Below are positions 34,206 to 45,899 of a stretch of DNA of 64,000 bases, piece by piece (the first letter of the stretch is position 1; each line of letters begins with the position of its first letter). The stretch is from Lithobates sylvaticus (taxonomy: Eukaryota; Chordata; Amphibia; Anura; Ranidae). The stretch covers positions 603,684,616-603,748,615 of the forward strand of contig CM053026.1 in NCBI GenBank assembly GCA_028564925.1. The letters are read 5' to 3'. The position numbers and the translations under genes were made by a program. The notes under the pieces were generated by a model. The model had not been told where the DNA came from, made no database searches, and saw only the letters and a program-made list of their open reading frames with translations.

Positions 34206-34628
34206 TTAGGCTACTTGCACACTGAGGCGCTGGCGTTAAAGTGGCGCTATATTTAGCGCCACTTTACCGTCGTTTTAGCGGCGCTTTTCGGCCGCTAGCG
34301 GGTCGGTTTTACCCCCCCCTCGAACGGCCGAAAAAGGGTTAATACTGCCCGCAAAGCGCCGCTGCGCTTTGCGGGCGGGTTTGGAGCGCTGCCCCATTGT
34401 TTTCAATGGGAAGGGGCGTTTTAGGAGTGGTAAATACACCGCTCCTACAGCGCTCCAAAGATGCGGCTTGCAGGACATTTTTCAGCGTCCTGCAAGCGCA
34501 CCGCTCCAGTGTGAATGCCCTCAGGCTTTCACACTGGAGACACAGCAGCGGCTGTTTGAAGGCGATTTGCAGGCCCTATTTTTAGAACTTTAGCGCCTGC
34601 AAAGCGCCTCAGTGTGAAAGGGGCCTTA
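34206..34628. repeat. Harbinger-like MITE, CCCTTTCACACTG family, copy 2
   Basis: Element 34209-34625 is flanked by TTA on both sides. Ends are GGCTACTTGCACACTGAGG and CTCAGTGTGAAAGGGGCC. Internal GCGCC and AGCGCTCC blocks are arranged as nested inverted repeats. Confidence 0.75.
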
Positions 34629-34789
34629 AGGTGAAAAAAAACGAACCTTTACAACTCATTTAAAACTGAATACGTATTACTTAGAAAGGTTCTGTGGCTT
34701 ATTAAGGTGGCATTAAACTCACTTGGTCCCTCATCTGCATTAAATTAGCCTCAGAACATAGGTAATTCATATGTGTTCGGGTTTAAAGG

Positions 34790-34991
34790 GATGAGGTGGA
34801 ACACCCTATTCTGGTGACACTCTCTCACTTTGAAGGGACTTCCTGTTTTCTTAATTGAACAGGAAGTGAAGGGACATCTCTCCAATGGGACACAGATGAA
34901 AAAACAAAACAAAAAAAACATGGACAGGGGTTATAACCCTCCCTTACTCTATCCAAATGAAAAGAAAGTTTTGCATTTAGTGACACTTTAG
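34790..34991. repeat. TTAA-type short inverted-repeat element, copy 3 (left-truncated)
   Basis: The right portion from TCTCCAATGGGACACAG through CTCTATCC and AGTGACACTTTA matches copies 1 and 2. The left inverted end is missing. Confidence 0.55.
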
Positions 34992-35255
34992 ACACACATT
35001 GTCATATATGTGAACCAAAAATTCCTGTTTTTCTGGAAACGTTTGCTATGAATATGGAAAGGTGTATACCAATGTGCAAAGGGGGAATTCAGAGCTAACA
35101 TGTGCTTACACCCCTGTAACAGCTCATAGTGTGTGAAATCTCTCTGGACCATTGTTATCTTTGCTCTGATGTACCTACACTTCTAATCGTCCCTCACTAA
35201 AGGAAACCCAACACCTCTCCAAATACAAAAGCTAAGCTGAGCTCTGTGCCATTCT

Positions 35256-35462
35256 CCAATCAGCAAACGATGATCAGGATGAGGGAGAAGGTGGGGGTCA
35301 CATGACGGGCATAGCTTCTCTCCGATCACAAGACTCATCTGGGAGGTGAGCCAGGACAATGCTCAGCACTGTCATGTGACCCGGAACTAAGTCATGTGAT
35401 CTGTTCAGGTTACACTGAGGAAACAAAGCTCACAGAAGTCTATGGGCTGAACACTAACACAG
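35256..35462 (+). promoter_or_regulatory. tmem144: Candidate TMEM144 promoter and non-coding first exon
   Basis: This non-repetitive stretch has a CCAAT box at 35256-35260, then GTCACATGAC (35297-35306), GTCATGTGAC (35371-35380) and GTCATGTGAT (35391-35400). These are M-box/E-box sequences of the kind bound by MITF/TFE-family factors. A strong splice donor (ACACAG then GTAGGTGAG) follows at 35463. Splicing from here to the acceptor at 40146 would give an untranslated first exon and a 4.7-kb intron. That link is inferred only from position, strand and motifs. A short ATG frame at 35441 ends within three codons. CpG content is low. Confidence 0.4.
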
Positions 35463-35689
35463 GTAGGTGAGCTGATCCTTCCACGGAGTCAGCTCTACTC
35501 GTTTTGTACTGTGCTAAAATAGTCTGCAGAGGTATTAGAGAGTGTGTGTTGTGAATAGACTAGTTCTTCCATTCCTGGGGAGTTTTGCTTAGAGAATCAG
35601 AGGTACAGTGACCCCAGGGATTTGATCCTCACATTTCCTGTGCTGCTGGAAGCACGAACAACATTTACTGTTACTTAGGACAGTGTTTC

Positions 35690-36124
35690 TTAAAGGGGTT
35701 GTGAAGGTGCGTGTTTTTTCACATTAATGCTTCCTATGCATTAAGGTGAAAAAACGCCTGTCAGTGATCGGCTCCCCAGCCCCCCTTTTTTACTTACCTG
35801 AATGCTCGAACTTGTCCCACAGGGACGCGCTGTCTCTCTGCTAGGGGGTTCTCGGCTGTTGATTGGATAGATTGATAGCAGTGCAGCCATTGGCTCCCGC
35901 TGCTGTCAATCAAATCCAATGATGCGGCCGAGTCCTGCATTCGTGTGTCTATGGATGCTAAATGCTGGATTCGGGAGCGTGCCCGCAAGGTAACCCCCCG
36001 GGAGAGCGCTTCTATTCTGATGCGGGGAGGAGCCGAGAGAGCTGCCGAGGGACTCCAGAAGAGCAGGTTTGGGGCCACTCTGTGCAAAATTCGCTGCTCA
36101 GTGGAGGTAAGTATGATATGTTTT

Positions 36125-36158
<34 letters not shown>

Positions 36159-36183
36159 CATGAACCTTTTAGTGTCACTTTAA
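35690..36183 (-). repeat. TTAA-flanked short TIR element
   Basis: TTAA is at both borders (35690-35693 and 36180-36183). The ends read TTAAAGGGGTTGTGAAGG and TAGTGTCACTTTAA. A partial relative is at 33150-33480 (shared CAGAGTGGCCCC and CGGGAGAG blocks). A 30-base A run at about 36131 precedes the right end. piggyBac-like by border only. Confidence 0.6.
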
Positions 36184-36189
36184 CTCCAG

Positions 36190-36380
36190 TCCTCAAGATG
36201 CCCCCGTTCTTCCTCTCTGTGAGGCGATCATATATATCCCCACGGACATTGAGTCTGCGGGACCCGTGACCCGTCTGCCCGCAGGCCGCCTCTTAAAGGG
36301 CAACGTACAGGTACGTTAGTTTGCCTGTACGTGCCATTCTGCCACAGTATATCTGCGTGAGGCGGTCGGCAAGCGGTTAA
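36190..36380 (-). repeat. piggyBac-type element fragment
   Basis: On the minus strand it starts TTAACCGCTTGCCGACC followed by CAGAATGGCACG, the typical left end of the TTAA family seen at 45900 and 57880. Truncated after about 190 bases. Confidence 0.6.
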
Positions 36381-36469
36381 AGTGATTGTAAAGGCTGAAG
36401 GTTTTTTATGCATGAAGGCAAAAAACTTTCAGTGTGCAGCTCCCGCATTCAATACAGGGCACTTTTACC

Positions 36470-37230
36470 CCCTTCCTGCCCAGGCTGTCGCATTTTGAAT
36501 GACATTTGCACGGTCATGAATGTACCCAAACAACTTTTGTATATTTTTTTTTCCCCACAAATAGAGCTTTTTTTTTTTTTTTGGTGGTATTTGATCATCA
36601 CTGGGGTTTTTTTTTTTTTTGCGCTACAAATAAAAAAAGACCAAAAAAAAAAAAAGTTTTTCTTTTGTTTCTCTTACAAAACATTGTAAATAAGTAAGTT
36701 TTCTCCTTCACTGAGGTGCAACTGATGATGAGGCACCTATATGCAGCACTGATAGGCGACACTGGTGGGTACTCGTAGGCGGCACTGATCAGGAGGCACT
36801 GGCAGGCATCTGTGGTGGGCTCTAGTGGGCATCCCTGGTGGTCTGCAGTGGGCATCTTCGATGGGTCTGCACTGATAATCAATGCGCTCATTATCAGCCC
36901 CCTGTCAGGAGAGCAGCCGATCGGCTCTTCTCTACCCGCGCCTGTCAGCGCGTATAGAGGAAAAGCCAATAAACGGCACTTCCTGGTTACCATGTGATGA
37001 GCTGTGATTGGACACAGCTCATCACATGGTAAAGAGCCTACGTCATAGGCTCTTTACCTAGCTCTGAGATGCGGTGCGTTAGACTGACACACTACCGATC
37101 ACCGAGCTGCGCACCCCTGTGGGCGCGTGCTAGCGACTTATCCTGCTTGACGTCATATGTTGTCCAGTCAGGATAATACAACCAATTTCTGCCGGTCATT
37201 TTGCTATATGGCAGGCGGGAAGTGGTGAAT
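36470..37230 (-). repeat. piggyBac-type non-autonomous element, inverted copy
   Basis: It carries the reverse complement of the GATCAAATACCACC and AGAGCTTT-containing body, poly-T tracts, and ends near GGCGGGAAGTGG. Two perfect hairpins are inside: CATGTGATGAGCTGTG (36991 onward) and AAAGAGCCTACGTCATAGG (37031 onward). Confidence 0.55.
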
Positions 37231-38104
37231 GAATTTCTAACAGTGAATGTGATTTTCATTCAGGAAATGTCATTCATCTGGAAATCAAACAAAACAGTGA
37301 AGTCCTTTCAAACCACAATTATTCAGTCATCGAATGTACAAAGAATTTATTTTATTATAGGTACCGTACTTATATAGCACTGTCAACTTACACAGAGATT
37401 TACATTTCTAGGCATGTGACTGGGGAATTCTACCGCTTTAACTCATCCAAAATAATATTGAGGGTTATTTTAACTGGCCTTCTACATCTCCTCTGCACAA
37501 TAGATCGACACTGACACAGATAATCGTCAAATTGGCCTACAAGTGTAATGCATTAAGGCATGAAATTACAGCTATAAATGTTAGTGACTTGACTTTTCTC
37601 TTAAATTAGCACTAAGTGGCAATAAATAAAATAATACTAAAGTCATTATCAATTAACAAAGCTAAAATACATGTTATCTTCCACATAACAATTTACATCC
37701 AATAATATTTTATAATTATCGTAATGGCAAATAACACTTGTTTATAGATTTTTAATTCCCCCTAAGAACTATGACATGAGACAGCAATAAAAACTTACAG
37801 CAGCTTCTGTGCACATGTACTAATAGATGAGATGGCAAAAGGAATGACATACACTCTCAATAGACAATAGTGTTTATTTACTTAAACTGTACAGTGCTAA
37901 ATGTGGTGAAGCTGTGCATGGTAGCCAATCAGCTTCTTCAGCTCCTTCAGTTATAGAGCACTGTGTTCTAAATTTGATTTGTAAAATTATTATTTTTTCC
38001 CACATAGTAAAATAAAAGCATGACCAAATCAGTCGCAGTGTAGCTGAAATGAAAAGTTTGTCTCTGGCGAATGTACAGTACTTTTATATGATAAGTTTGT
38101 CTTT
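37231..38104. other. Unassigned intergenic sequence
   Basis: AT-rich, without a supported gene. At about 37358-37415 a short fragment (ATAGCACTGTCAACTTACAC) matches the body of the SINE at 40.4 kb. Confidence 0.4.
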
Positions 38105-38470
38105 AATGCAGAACTCCACACAAATGTTCTGCTTTAAGACCTCCTCCCTTCCTGTGCCATATTTGGCATATCATTTTGGGTGGAGCAGGTACCTCGTTTT
38201 GACAGGTAGGTACCCACTCCCACTTCTGCGAGGATTGAAGTTCTCTTCCTCCCCGCAGTATTCTGGGATACATCAAAGGTCACACATGCTGGTGCATGCG
38301 CAGTGGGCAGCCGGCTGTGAAGCCTAAAGCAGCATAACCGGCTCCTATGGCGCCTGGACCCGAAGCCGATTGAAAAATCAGCTCGGATGAGGATGGCGCT
38401 GGAACCCATGGACAGGTAAGAGTCAGCAGCTACAGTATTTGTAGCTGCTGGCTTTTATTTTTTTATCCTC
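38105..38470. repeat. Short TIR element related to 853-1296
   Basis: It shares, in opposite orientation, the GGTACCTCGTTTTGACAGG-like block, the TGCATGCGCAGTGGGC block and AGCAGCTACAGTATTTG. Border positions are approximate. Confidence 0.5.
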
Positions 38471-38789
38471 AGCGGACAACCACTTGCACCAACCTGGACA
38501 TAACAACATGGGGCTTTGCATGTCACATTTACTGAGCTAAAGGTGGAGCTGGCCATTATTCTCTATGGCAGCTGTCATTAAATGGTGGCCCGCAGTCTGA
38601 ACATGGATCGAGGGACGCTATTGTCTGGCCTGTCAGGGCGGCCAGTGTAGTGCCACATCTCCGCCACTCAGCAGTCATTAGCTGCTGGGACCCTGCGCAT
38701 CCCAACAACCAATGACGTCACGTATGCTCCCCGCCCCCTGCTGATGAATATCTCATGGATCCTGGCTCTCACTCCTTGCCGGCTGAGAT

Positions 38790-39580
38790 GTATGGTGCCC
38801 ATCAGAGTGCCCCTTAACATAAAATGTACCCATCAGCATGCCCCTTAACAGAAAGTGTGCAGAAAGCTACCCCCTGCAGCTTGCTACCTCTGCCGGCTGC
38901 TGCCCTCAAGGTATGTGAGGTGTAATATTTAAAGGGATGCACTTTCTGTTAAGGGGCACGCTTTTGGGCACATTTTATGTTATGTGCCACTCTGATGGGT
39001 ATAACATGTGCCCCTTAACATAAAATGTGCCCATCAGCATGTCCCTTATTTTATGGTAAGGGGTACACTGATGGGCACATGTGCCGCTTAACATAAAATG
39101 TGCCCATCAGCATACCCCTTATTTTATGTTGAGGGGCACGCTAATGGGCACATTTTATGTTAAGGGACACACCGATGGGCACATTTTGTTAAGGGGCAAG
39201 CTGATGGGGACATCTGATGTAAGGGGGCATTCTAACAGGAATGCCTGATGTAAGGTGGCTCTGTGATGGGGACACCTGATGTGATGGGAACACCTGATGT
39301 AAGGAGGCACTCTCATGGCAACACCTAATATAAGAGGTCACTCTGATGAGGATACCCTATGTAAGGGGGCACTGTGATGGGCGAACCTTATATAATGGGA
39401 CACTCTGGGGACAAATGATGTAAGGGGGGCACACCGATGGGAGACACCAGATGTAAGGGGGCCTTCCTTTGCAGAAATCTGATATAAATGGGTACTCTGA
39501 CGGTGACTCTGACTTATGGGGGCACCCAATGTAATGAATTAATCTGGTAGGGGCACCTGATGTAAGGGGAAACATCCAAT
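38790..39580. repeat. Degenerate minisatellite of about 30-bp units with orientation switches
   Basis: Units of the type TGATGGGCACATTTTATGT and AAGGGGCAC appear in one orientation, then as CCCCTTAACATAAAATGTG in the other. The order switches at least four times between 38.8 and 39.15 kb. From 39.15 to 39.58 kb the units run mainly in one direction and are increasingly diverged (GGGGACACCTGATGTAAGG). Confidence 0.75.
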
Positions 39581-40093
39581 TTACATTTACAGAGTGTTAC
39601 CAGAGTGTGTGGAAGAAACAATAACAAAAGCACCAGAGAGCGTGGCTTGCCCAAAAAAAAGGAAAGTAGACGTGTACAATCTTTCATGGCACAGACTTGA
39701 GATTTGGACCTCAGGCGGAAGAAAATTTTAGTGACTGGACCTCCTTGAATTTTATTTCAATGCTTAAGGCATGTCTGGGATATCAAAGCCTGCTGGGATC
39801 TGTAAAGTTGAGAAACCTCATTCTGGCCCTGGCAGGATGGACAATATAACGCAAATTTCCTGTACATGGGAGGGATGTGATTGTATTTACATTTTTATTT
39901 AGGAGGAAAATGGGTCGTCTGAGATGGCTAATTACAATGCTCTTATCTCTTTAAAAACAATTTCCACAAGAGTTGACCTCTCTTGTAGCAACATTCGGTT
40001 CCACCCCTTCCTCAGACCCAATATTTACATTCATTTAGCATAATGATAACAAAATAGAATCAAAATGTATTTTTACCTGCTTGCCTGAAATAA

Positions 40094-40327
<234 letters not shown>

Positions 40328-40377
40328 TGAACTTTTATGTAACCATGCATTCTGCTGCTGGCTTAATATGTTTGTTT

Positions 40378-41038
40378 GTTACAGGTACTTTTATAGCACT
40401 GTCAATTTACACAGCACTTTACATATATATTATACATTCACATCGGTCCCTGCACTCACGGAGCTTACAATCTAAGAAGCCTAGTACATACAGGCAGAAT
40501 GCCGGGTGACGTCGCCCAGTTCAAAATAGGAAGCAGCCGAAACTCAGCCCATGTGTGTACTGCAGCTGGTTCGACAGAAGCCTGCTGTTTGGCTGACTTC
40601 TGTTGAAGGGGTATGACCGAAAAAAGTCTGCCGATCGGCTCTCGATCAGAGCTCTCAGCCATTGACTGGAGTGTTCTGGCGGGGGGGAAGTCACCCCGTC
40701 CGAACACAATAGTACAGCAGGGGAGATCGTTGTACTAACATTACATGGTTAGTATAGCGACTGTTTCTAGACCGTCAGTTTTTTATTTATTTTTTATTTT
40801 TTGGAGTTGAATGAAAAGAAACTATTAATGTGTACCAGGCTTAACTCACATTCATACATCTACATATTGGGGACCATTAAGACAGGAGCAAATAAACCGG
40901 CCAGCATGTCTTTGGAGTATGGGAGGAAACCGTTATACCTAAAAGAAACCCACGTAGGCACAGAGAGAGCAGGTAGTGTCGTGGTTGGGATTCGAACCAA
41001 TGACCGTATTGCTGCTAGGGGGAAGCGCTAATCACTTA
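40378..41038 (-). mobile_element. tRNA-derived SINE, interrupted
   Basis: On the minus strand the head (41038 leftward) resembles a tRNA: TTAGCGCTTCCCCCTAGC corresponds to an A-box region and GGTTCGAATCCCAA (40984-40997) is a clear B box. The body follows with phrases TTTCCTCCCATACTCC, GTCCCCAATATGTAG and GAGCTTACAATCTAAG in + orientation. It is split at 40477-40842 by a short TIR element. Lies in TMEM144 intron 1, antisense to the gene. Confidence 0.7.
40477..40842. repeat. Short TIR element nested in the SINE
   Basis: Ends are AAGCCTAGTACATACAGG and GTGTACCAGGCTT, roughly inverted. The SINE sequence is continuous on either side (TACAATCTAAG then ACTCACATTCATAC). Confidence 0.6.
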
Positions 41039-41416
41039 GCAATTTTTATTTCAATCAGCATTTTTTTTTTAAAGCCGCTTGGCTGTTATACCGGAGGAGC
41101 GGGAGGGGACGTCCCCCCCCCCCCCCCACCGCTCTTTCCGGGCCTCCCGTTCCATCGGAAGGCCCGATCAAACATCCGCCGCTTCCGGCAGCTAGTGACA
41201 GACTGGAATGAAGCCGGAAACGGCTTCATTCCAGTCTCCTGGATGTAAACACCGAAGCGACGTCACAACGTCTTTTAGACCCCCGATCCCTCCATAAAAA
41301 GTACCCGTCACCACCTATTACTGTCACAAGGGATGTTTACATTCCTTGTGACAGCAATAAAAGTGATCACATTTTTTATTTTATTTTTTAAAACACGATT
41401 TAATAATATAAAAATA

Positions 41417-42330
41417 CCGTATTTATCGGCGTATAACACGCACCGGCGTATAACACGCACCCCAAGTTTAGGAGGGCATTTTAAGGAAAAAAAGTTTTAG
41501 GAGGGAAGTTTAGGGAAAAAAAAACAACTTACATTTAAGCGTCATTTGCAGCTTGCCCAGCGTCATTGCAGCTTGCCCAGCGTCATTTGCAGCTTGCCCA
41601 GCGTCATTGCAGCTTGCCCAGCGTCATTGCAGCTTGCCCAGCGTCATTTGCAGCTTGCCCAGCGTCATTTGCAGCTTGCCCAGCGTCATTGCAGCTTGCC
41701 CAGCATCATTTGCAGCTTGCCCAGCGTCATTGCAGCTTGCCCAGCATCATTTGCAGCTTGCCCAGCGTCATTGCAGCTTGCCCAGCGTCATTGCAGCCAT
41801 GCCCAGCGTCATTTGCAGCCTTGCCCAGCATCATTGCAGCCTTGCCCAGTGTCATTGTAGCCTTGCCCAGCATCATTGTAGCTTGCCCAGCATCATTGCA
41901 GCCTTGCCCAGTGCCATTCTAGCTTGCCAGCGTCATTTTCATTCTTTTCCTGGTTTAAATTTCCCGCCGCCGAGACGCTGTCGCGTGCGCCGCCGAAAAA
42001 ACCCGAAGCACGGGCGAAAAAGAACGAATCGCCCCCGGAAAAAGCCGAGCCGACTCGGACGGCTAAGCTCGCGGTCCCGCCTCCCTGCTGTTTCCGAAGC
42101 GAGCGCAGGGAGGCGGGACTACGAGCAGAGCAGAGTCTGCTCGTCTTTTTCCGGAGGCGCTTCGTTCTTTTTCGGCCGCGCTTCCGGTTTTTTCGTCAGC
42201 GCTCGCTATTTTTCAGCGGCGCTTGCCTTTTTTGCCATTTTTTTGGGGGGTATCGGCGTATAACACGCACCCCCGACTTTCCCCTGATTTTAAGGGGGAA
42301 AAAGTGCGTGTTATACGCCGATAAATACGG
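41417..42330. mobile_element. TA-flanked Tc1/mariner-type (pogo-like) non-autonomous element
   Basis: Perfect 27-bp inverted ends (CCGTATTTATCGGCGTATAA...) are flanked by TA at 41415-41416 and 42331-42332. The first end carries an additional direct repeat of GGCGTATAACACGCAC, and the same phrase recurs near the right end. The interior holds a 20-bp minisatellite and a GC-rich stretch, without a transposase. TA duplication implies Tc1/mariner; pogo-like is a guess from the end sequence. Confidence 0.8.
41545..41935. repeat. 20/21-bp minisatellite
   Basis: About 19 units of CAGCGTCATTGCAGCTTGCC, some with one additional T and the last ones changed to GCAGCCTTGCCCAGCATCAT. The stop-free frames across it are a by-product of the unit sequence. 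Confidence 0.9.
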
Positions 42331-42639
42331 TAAATGAAATAAATAAGAAAAAAAATAAAAAATGTCAAAGTGTCACCGCGAGCTCGCGCAGCAAAGAAAA
42401 AGCATACGGAAATCGTGCCCACATATGTAAACAGTGTTCGAATCACACATGTGAGGTATCGCCGCGATCGCAATTTTATTCTCTAGATTCTCTGCTAAAA
42501 TAATATAAGAATATATATAATGTTTGGGGGTTCTAAGTAATTTTCTAGCAACTTGTAAACACCAAATGTCAGAAATAGGCTTAGTCATGAAAGGGATTTA
42601 TAATTAACAAGACAGCATCTCTCATATGGTATACAAAGG

Positions 42640-43700
42640 AGGTTCGATAAACTATACAGGGTGCAGCGCAGGCTTGTATGTTTCTGTGCACAAATTTGCG
42701 CACAGAACCTGTAATAAATTGAGGATCACTCAGGGAGTGCTTGTCTGCACTGGGGGAGAGGCCCTCGAGACGAAGTCGGATATGACGAAACGCGTCAGCG
42801 CGTAGGTCAACACGGAAGTGACGTCAGAACGTGTGCGGTTCACGTGCGTTCCACCAACGGAGAACCAGGAAGTACACCGCTGCATCTCGCAGCGGAACCT
42901 ACTCCATCGGAAATCCGGAGGGGAGAGAGGCACCATACCCAGCACACAGGTTTTACATTTGCCTTAAACATTTAGTTGATGGTACGCTTAATTAACAAGG
43001 GGTTTTTGTATGGGGAAAAGTTTTTGAATAAATAGACAATTTTATGCAGTATCACGCTATGTGGCCAATTTCTTTCTTATGATATATGCCCACACTGAAT
43101 GGAGGACTAAGGAGAATTGGTATATGATATTGGAGAAGGTGGCGTTACTGAGGAGGATGACAGCAGGCGTATAATTCTTGGTACCTGGAGTGACCGGGAT
43201 TGTGGATATTTACAGGCTTAATTATCTGGTATTTCTGGTGAGTGTACCCCCCAAAGGGGGCCGAATACCACTTTTGGTGAAATCTCTGGTGGATGGTCCA
43301 AATATTAACAACACTACTACCATACAGAATTATCTTGCTTCATTGTCTTCTCACTGCTGGAAAAATCACTCACCTCATCCTTCAATATTATTGGTTTACT
43401 CAGTCACAATTTATGGACACTGAATTTTGATTGTTTTATTCACATGATTACGAACGTGGACTTTCATTTTCATCTATCTATTTATTTCTATAATAGAATT
43501 TTATATATATTTATAGATATTTATTTATGTATATATATCCAATTAATTTAATTTATTTATTCACGCATGTAATTTATTTACTCACGTGTTTATAACACAT
43601 ATGATTCACGAAGGGATTATATATTTATTTATTTAATTCACACGGGACTATAAGCCCAATTAGGAGCGCTGCTACAATTAAGAAAATAGACGCTTCTTTG
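42640..43700. repeat. Unclassified dispersed repeat with a GACGAAACGCGTC motif
   Basis: It starts near CAGGGTGCAGCGCAGG and has ATGACGAAACGCGTCAGCGC at about 42782, then CGGAAGTGACGTCAGAAC. The right part from 43.42 kb is AT-rich with degenerate TTTATTTATTCACGC units. The CGAAACGCGT motif is shared with the fold-back element at 17-18.7 kb. No coding frame recognised. Confidence 0.4.
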
Positions 43701-43752
43701 AGGTGTTGCTACTTGATTGTATTCACAAACTGTAACTAGTGGTTATTTGAGT

Positions 43753-44150
43753 TACTGTTGCCTTTCTATTATCTCGAACCAGTCTGCTCATTCTCCTCTG
43801 ACATCAACAAGGCATTTTTGTCCACGTAACTGCCGCTCACTGGATATTTTCTCTTTTTCAGACCATTCTCTTTAAATCATAGAGATGGTTGTGCATGAAA
43901 ATCCCAGTAGATCAGCAGTTTTTGAAATACTCAGACCAGCCTGTCTGGCACCAACAACCATGCCATGTTCAAAGTCACTTAAATCCCGTTTTATTCCCCA
44001 TTCTGAAGCTCGGTTTGCATTCCAGTAAGTTGTCTTCACCATGTCTGGTTGCCAAAATGCATTGAGTTTCTGCCATGTGATTGGCTGATTAGCAATCTGT
44101 GTTACCAAGCAGTTGAACAGGTGTACCTAATAAAGGGGCTGGTGAGTGTA
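43753..44150 (-). mobile_element. Tc1-like DNA transposon, 5' fragment
   Basis: On the minus strand the end TACACTCACCAGCCCC at 44150 leads into a frame encoding the N-terminal helix-turn-helix part of a Tc1-type transposase: KRDLSDFEHGMVVGARQAG then LSISKTADLLGFSCTT. The frame stops soon after and the remainder of the transposase is absent. Antisense in TMEM144 intron 1. Confidence 0.75.
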
Positions 44151-44931
44151 AATTCTCAATGTATGTGATTCTAAAGGTCTAGAAGCCTTGTCTATGCAAT
44201 AATAATAATTACTGTGTTGGTGTATCTGGCTTTTTAAAAAGGCAATGGTAACAAGGTAGGGTCCATTCTAAAACATTAAAAATGAAATAAAATTTAAAGT
44301 GAACCGTGCACAAAACATATATCTCATATATTTCAAATTAGTGCAATTTTATAAGCAACCACTAGGTGTCCCTAGCAGGTTGCTAACCGTATACAGAAGT
44401 GAATGTCTCCAGATTTCTCCAGTGTGTGATAATTACTGTAACAACGGGCAGCCCCTAATATCACTATTATTAATATACACATTGGCGCAGGTAAGGGAAT
44501 AGTTAGTCTTTTCCCCATCTTACATTATAAAGAATGAAATAACTTTATAAAGTCTAGTAAGATTTCATCTTTGGTACCTGGTATAGTTTTCCTCTGCTAA
44601 GCAATATTTGAGTGAGCATTTTCCAGCTAGACTAATTAGGAAAACTCTCTCTTTTTTTTCTGGGCTGTGCCGAGCAGCAGATTCTCAAGCCGTTTCTTCT
44701 TAGAGAAGGTCCTATTAGTTTAAGTCTTTAGTTTCCAGATCACTGCACTGAGAAAGAACATTGCCTGCAACCAAGTTAGATAAAATTAGGTTTGGAAACT
44801 TGGAGGCAAGTAATCTGCTGACTTCAGCATATTTTTGTTTTGCTATATGTCCCTACATATATTTTATTTGTTTTGGAAATTCACTGTAAAATAAAGTAGG
44901 ATGTCTGGTCTAGTCTAGATACCCATGTCTT

Positions 44932-44934
<3 letters not shown>

Positions 44935-44997
<63 letters not shown>

Positions 44998-45008
44998 TAT
45001 ATATATAT
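44935..45008. repeat. (TA)n microsatellite
   Basis: About 36 TA dinucleotides with one phase shift, continuing into a short (GTATGT)n stretch. It lies 80 bases upstream of the second coding exon. Confidence 0.95.
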
Positions 45009-45037
45009 GTGTATGTGTATGTGTATGTATAATATAA

Positions 45038-45262
<225 letters not shown>

Positions 45263-45382
45263 TAAAAGGGATTGTTATGAATCGGTATACTTGGCAAACA
45301 AGATGTGAAGCTAAAACAAAGTTAGGCCATCTTGCCTCATTATGTCTACTCTATCACGTTGAGTCAAACCTTTATTATACAC

Positions 45383-45688
45383 TAGTGGTCTCCAAACTAT
45401 GGCCCAGAGGCTTGCCTTTATCTGGCCCTTGGGGCACTATTCCCCCCACTGATACAAGACCTTATTCTGCCAAATGGCACCAACAATGGGCACCATTTCT
45501 CCCACTGACACCAACAATAGGGCACTATTCCTTCCAATGATGGCGCACAATTCCTCTCCCTAATACCAAATATGGCAATGTTTACTCCCACTGACGCCAG
45601 GAAAATTTCCACTCCATCTGGCCACAGTCTGGCCCCCTAAAGTTGGACAATAAGCTGGCCCTTTTGTTTATAAAGTTTGGTAACCACA
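45383..45688. repeat. hAT-like short element with tandem internal units
   Basis: The ends TAGTGGTCTCCAAACT and AAGTTTGGTAACCACA are imperfect inverted repeats of hAT type. The interior repeats CCCACTGACACCAACAAT-like units about four times. A diverged relative in the other orientation lies at about 51280-51440. No clear 8-bp duplication. Confidence 0.5.
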
Positions 45689-45899
45689 AATATCCTAATT
45701 TTTGGACCTACAAAGAGTAGGCAAAAATAGGATTTTGGCTAAATATGAGTGAAATATGGTTGGTGGATTTTTGGAAAAAGTTGCACTAAATGTGCTTTGT
45801 ATAGATAACTGCTTTTGTATATAGCTCTGTCATTTATTCAGGGCATCTACTTGCTGTCGTCCAGCAAATCTATGAAAGCAGCATTATCGGGTAGCATGT

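Larger units (their letters stand above)
41050..42590. repeat. piggyBac-type non-autonomous element with a nested TA-flanked element
   Basis: Flanking segments hold blocks typical of the TTAA family: TCACAAGGGATGTTTACATTC and TGTGACAGCAATAAAAGTG before the insertion, and GTGAGGTATCGCCGCGA after it. Borders approximate. It lies in TMEM144 intron 1. Confidence 0.45.

Noticed and set aside
40984-40997. tRNA gene
   Set aside because: A B-box and tRNA-like A-box region exist, but they form the head of a SINE with a long body; no cloverleaf or terminator was evident.
41546-42337. Open frames of 104 to 236 codons
   Set aside because: They follow a 20/21-bp minisatellite and GC-rich flank inside a TA-flanked transposable element; repetitive peptide only.
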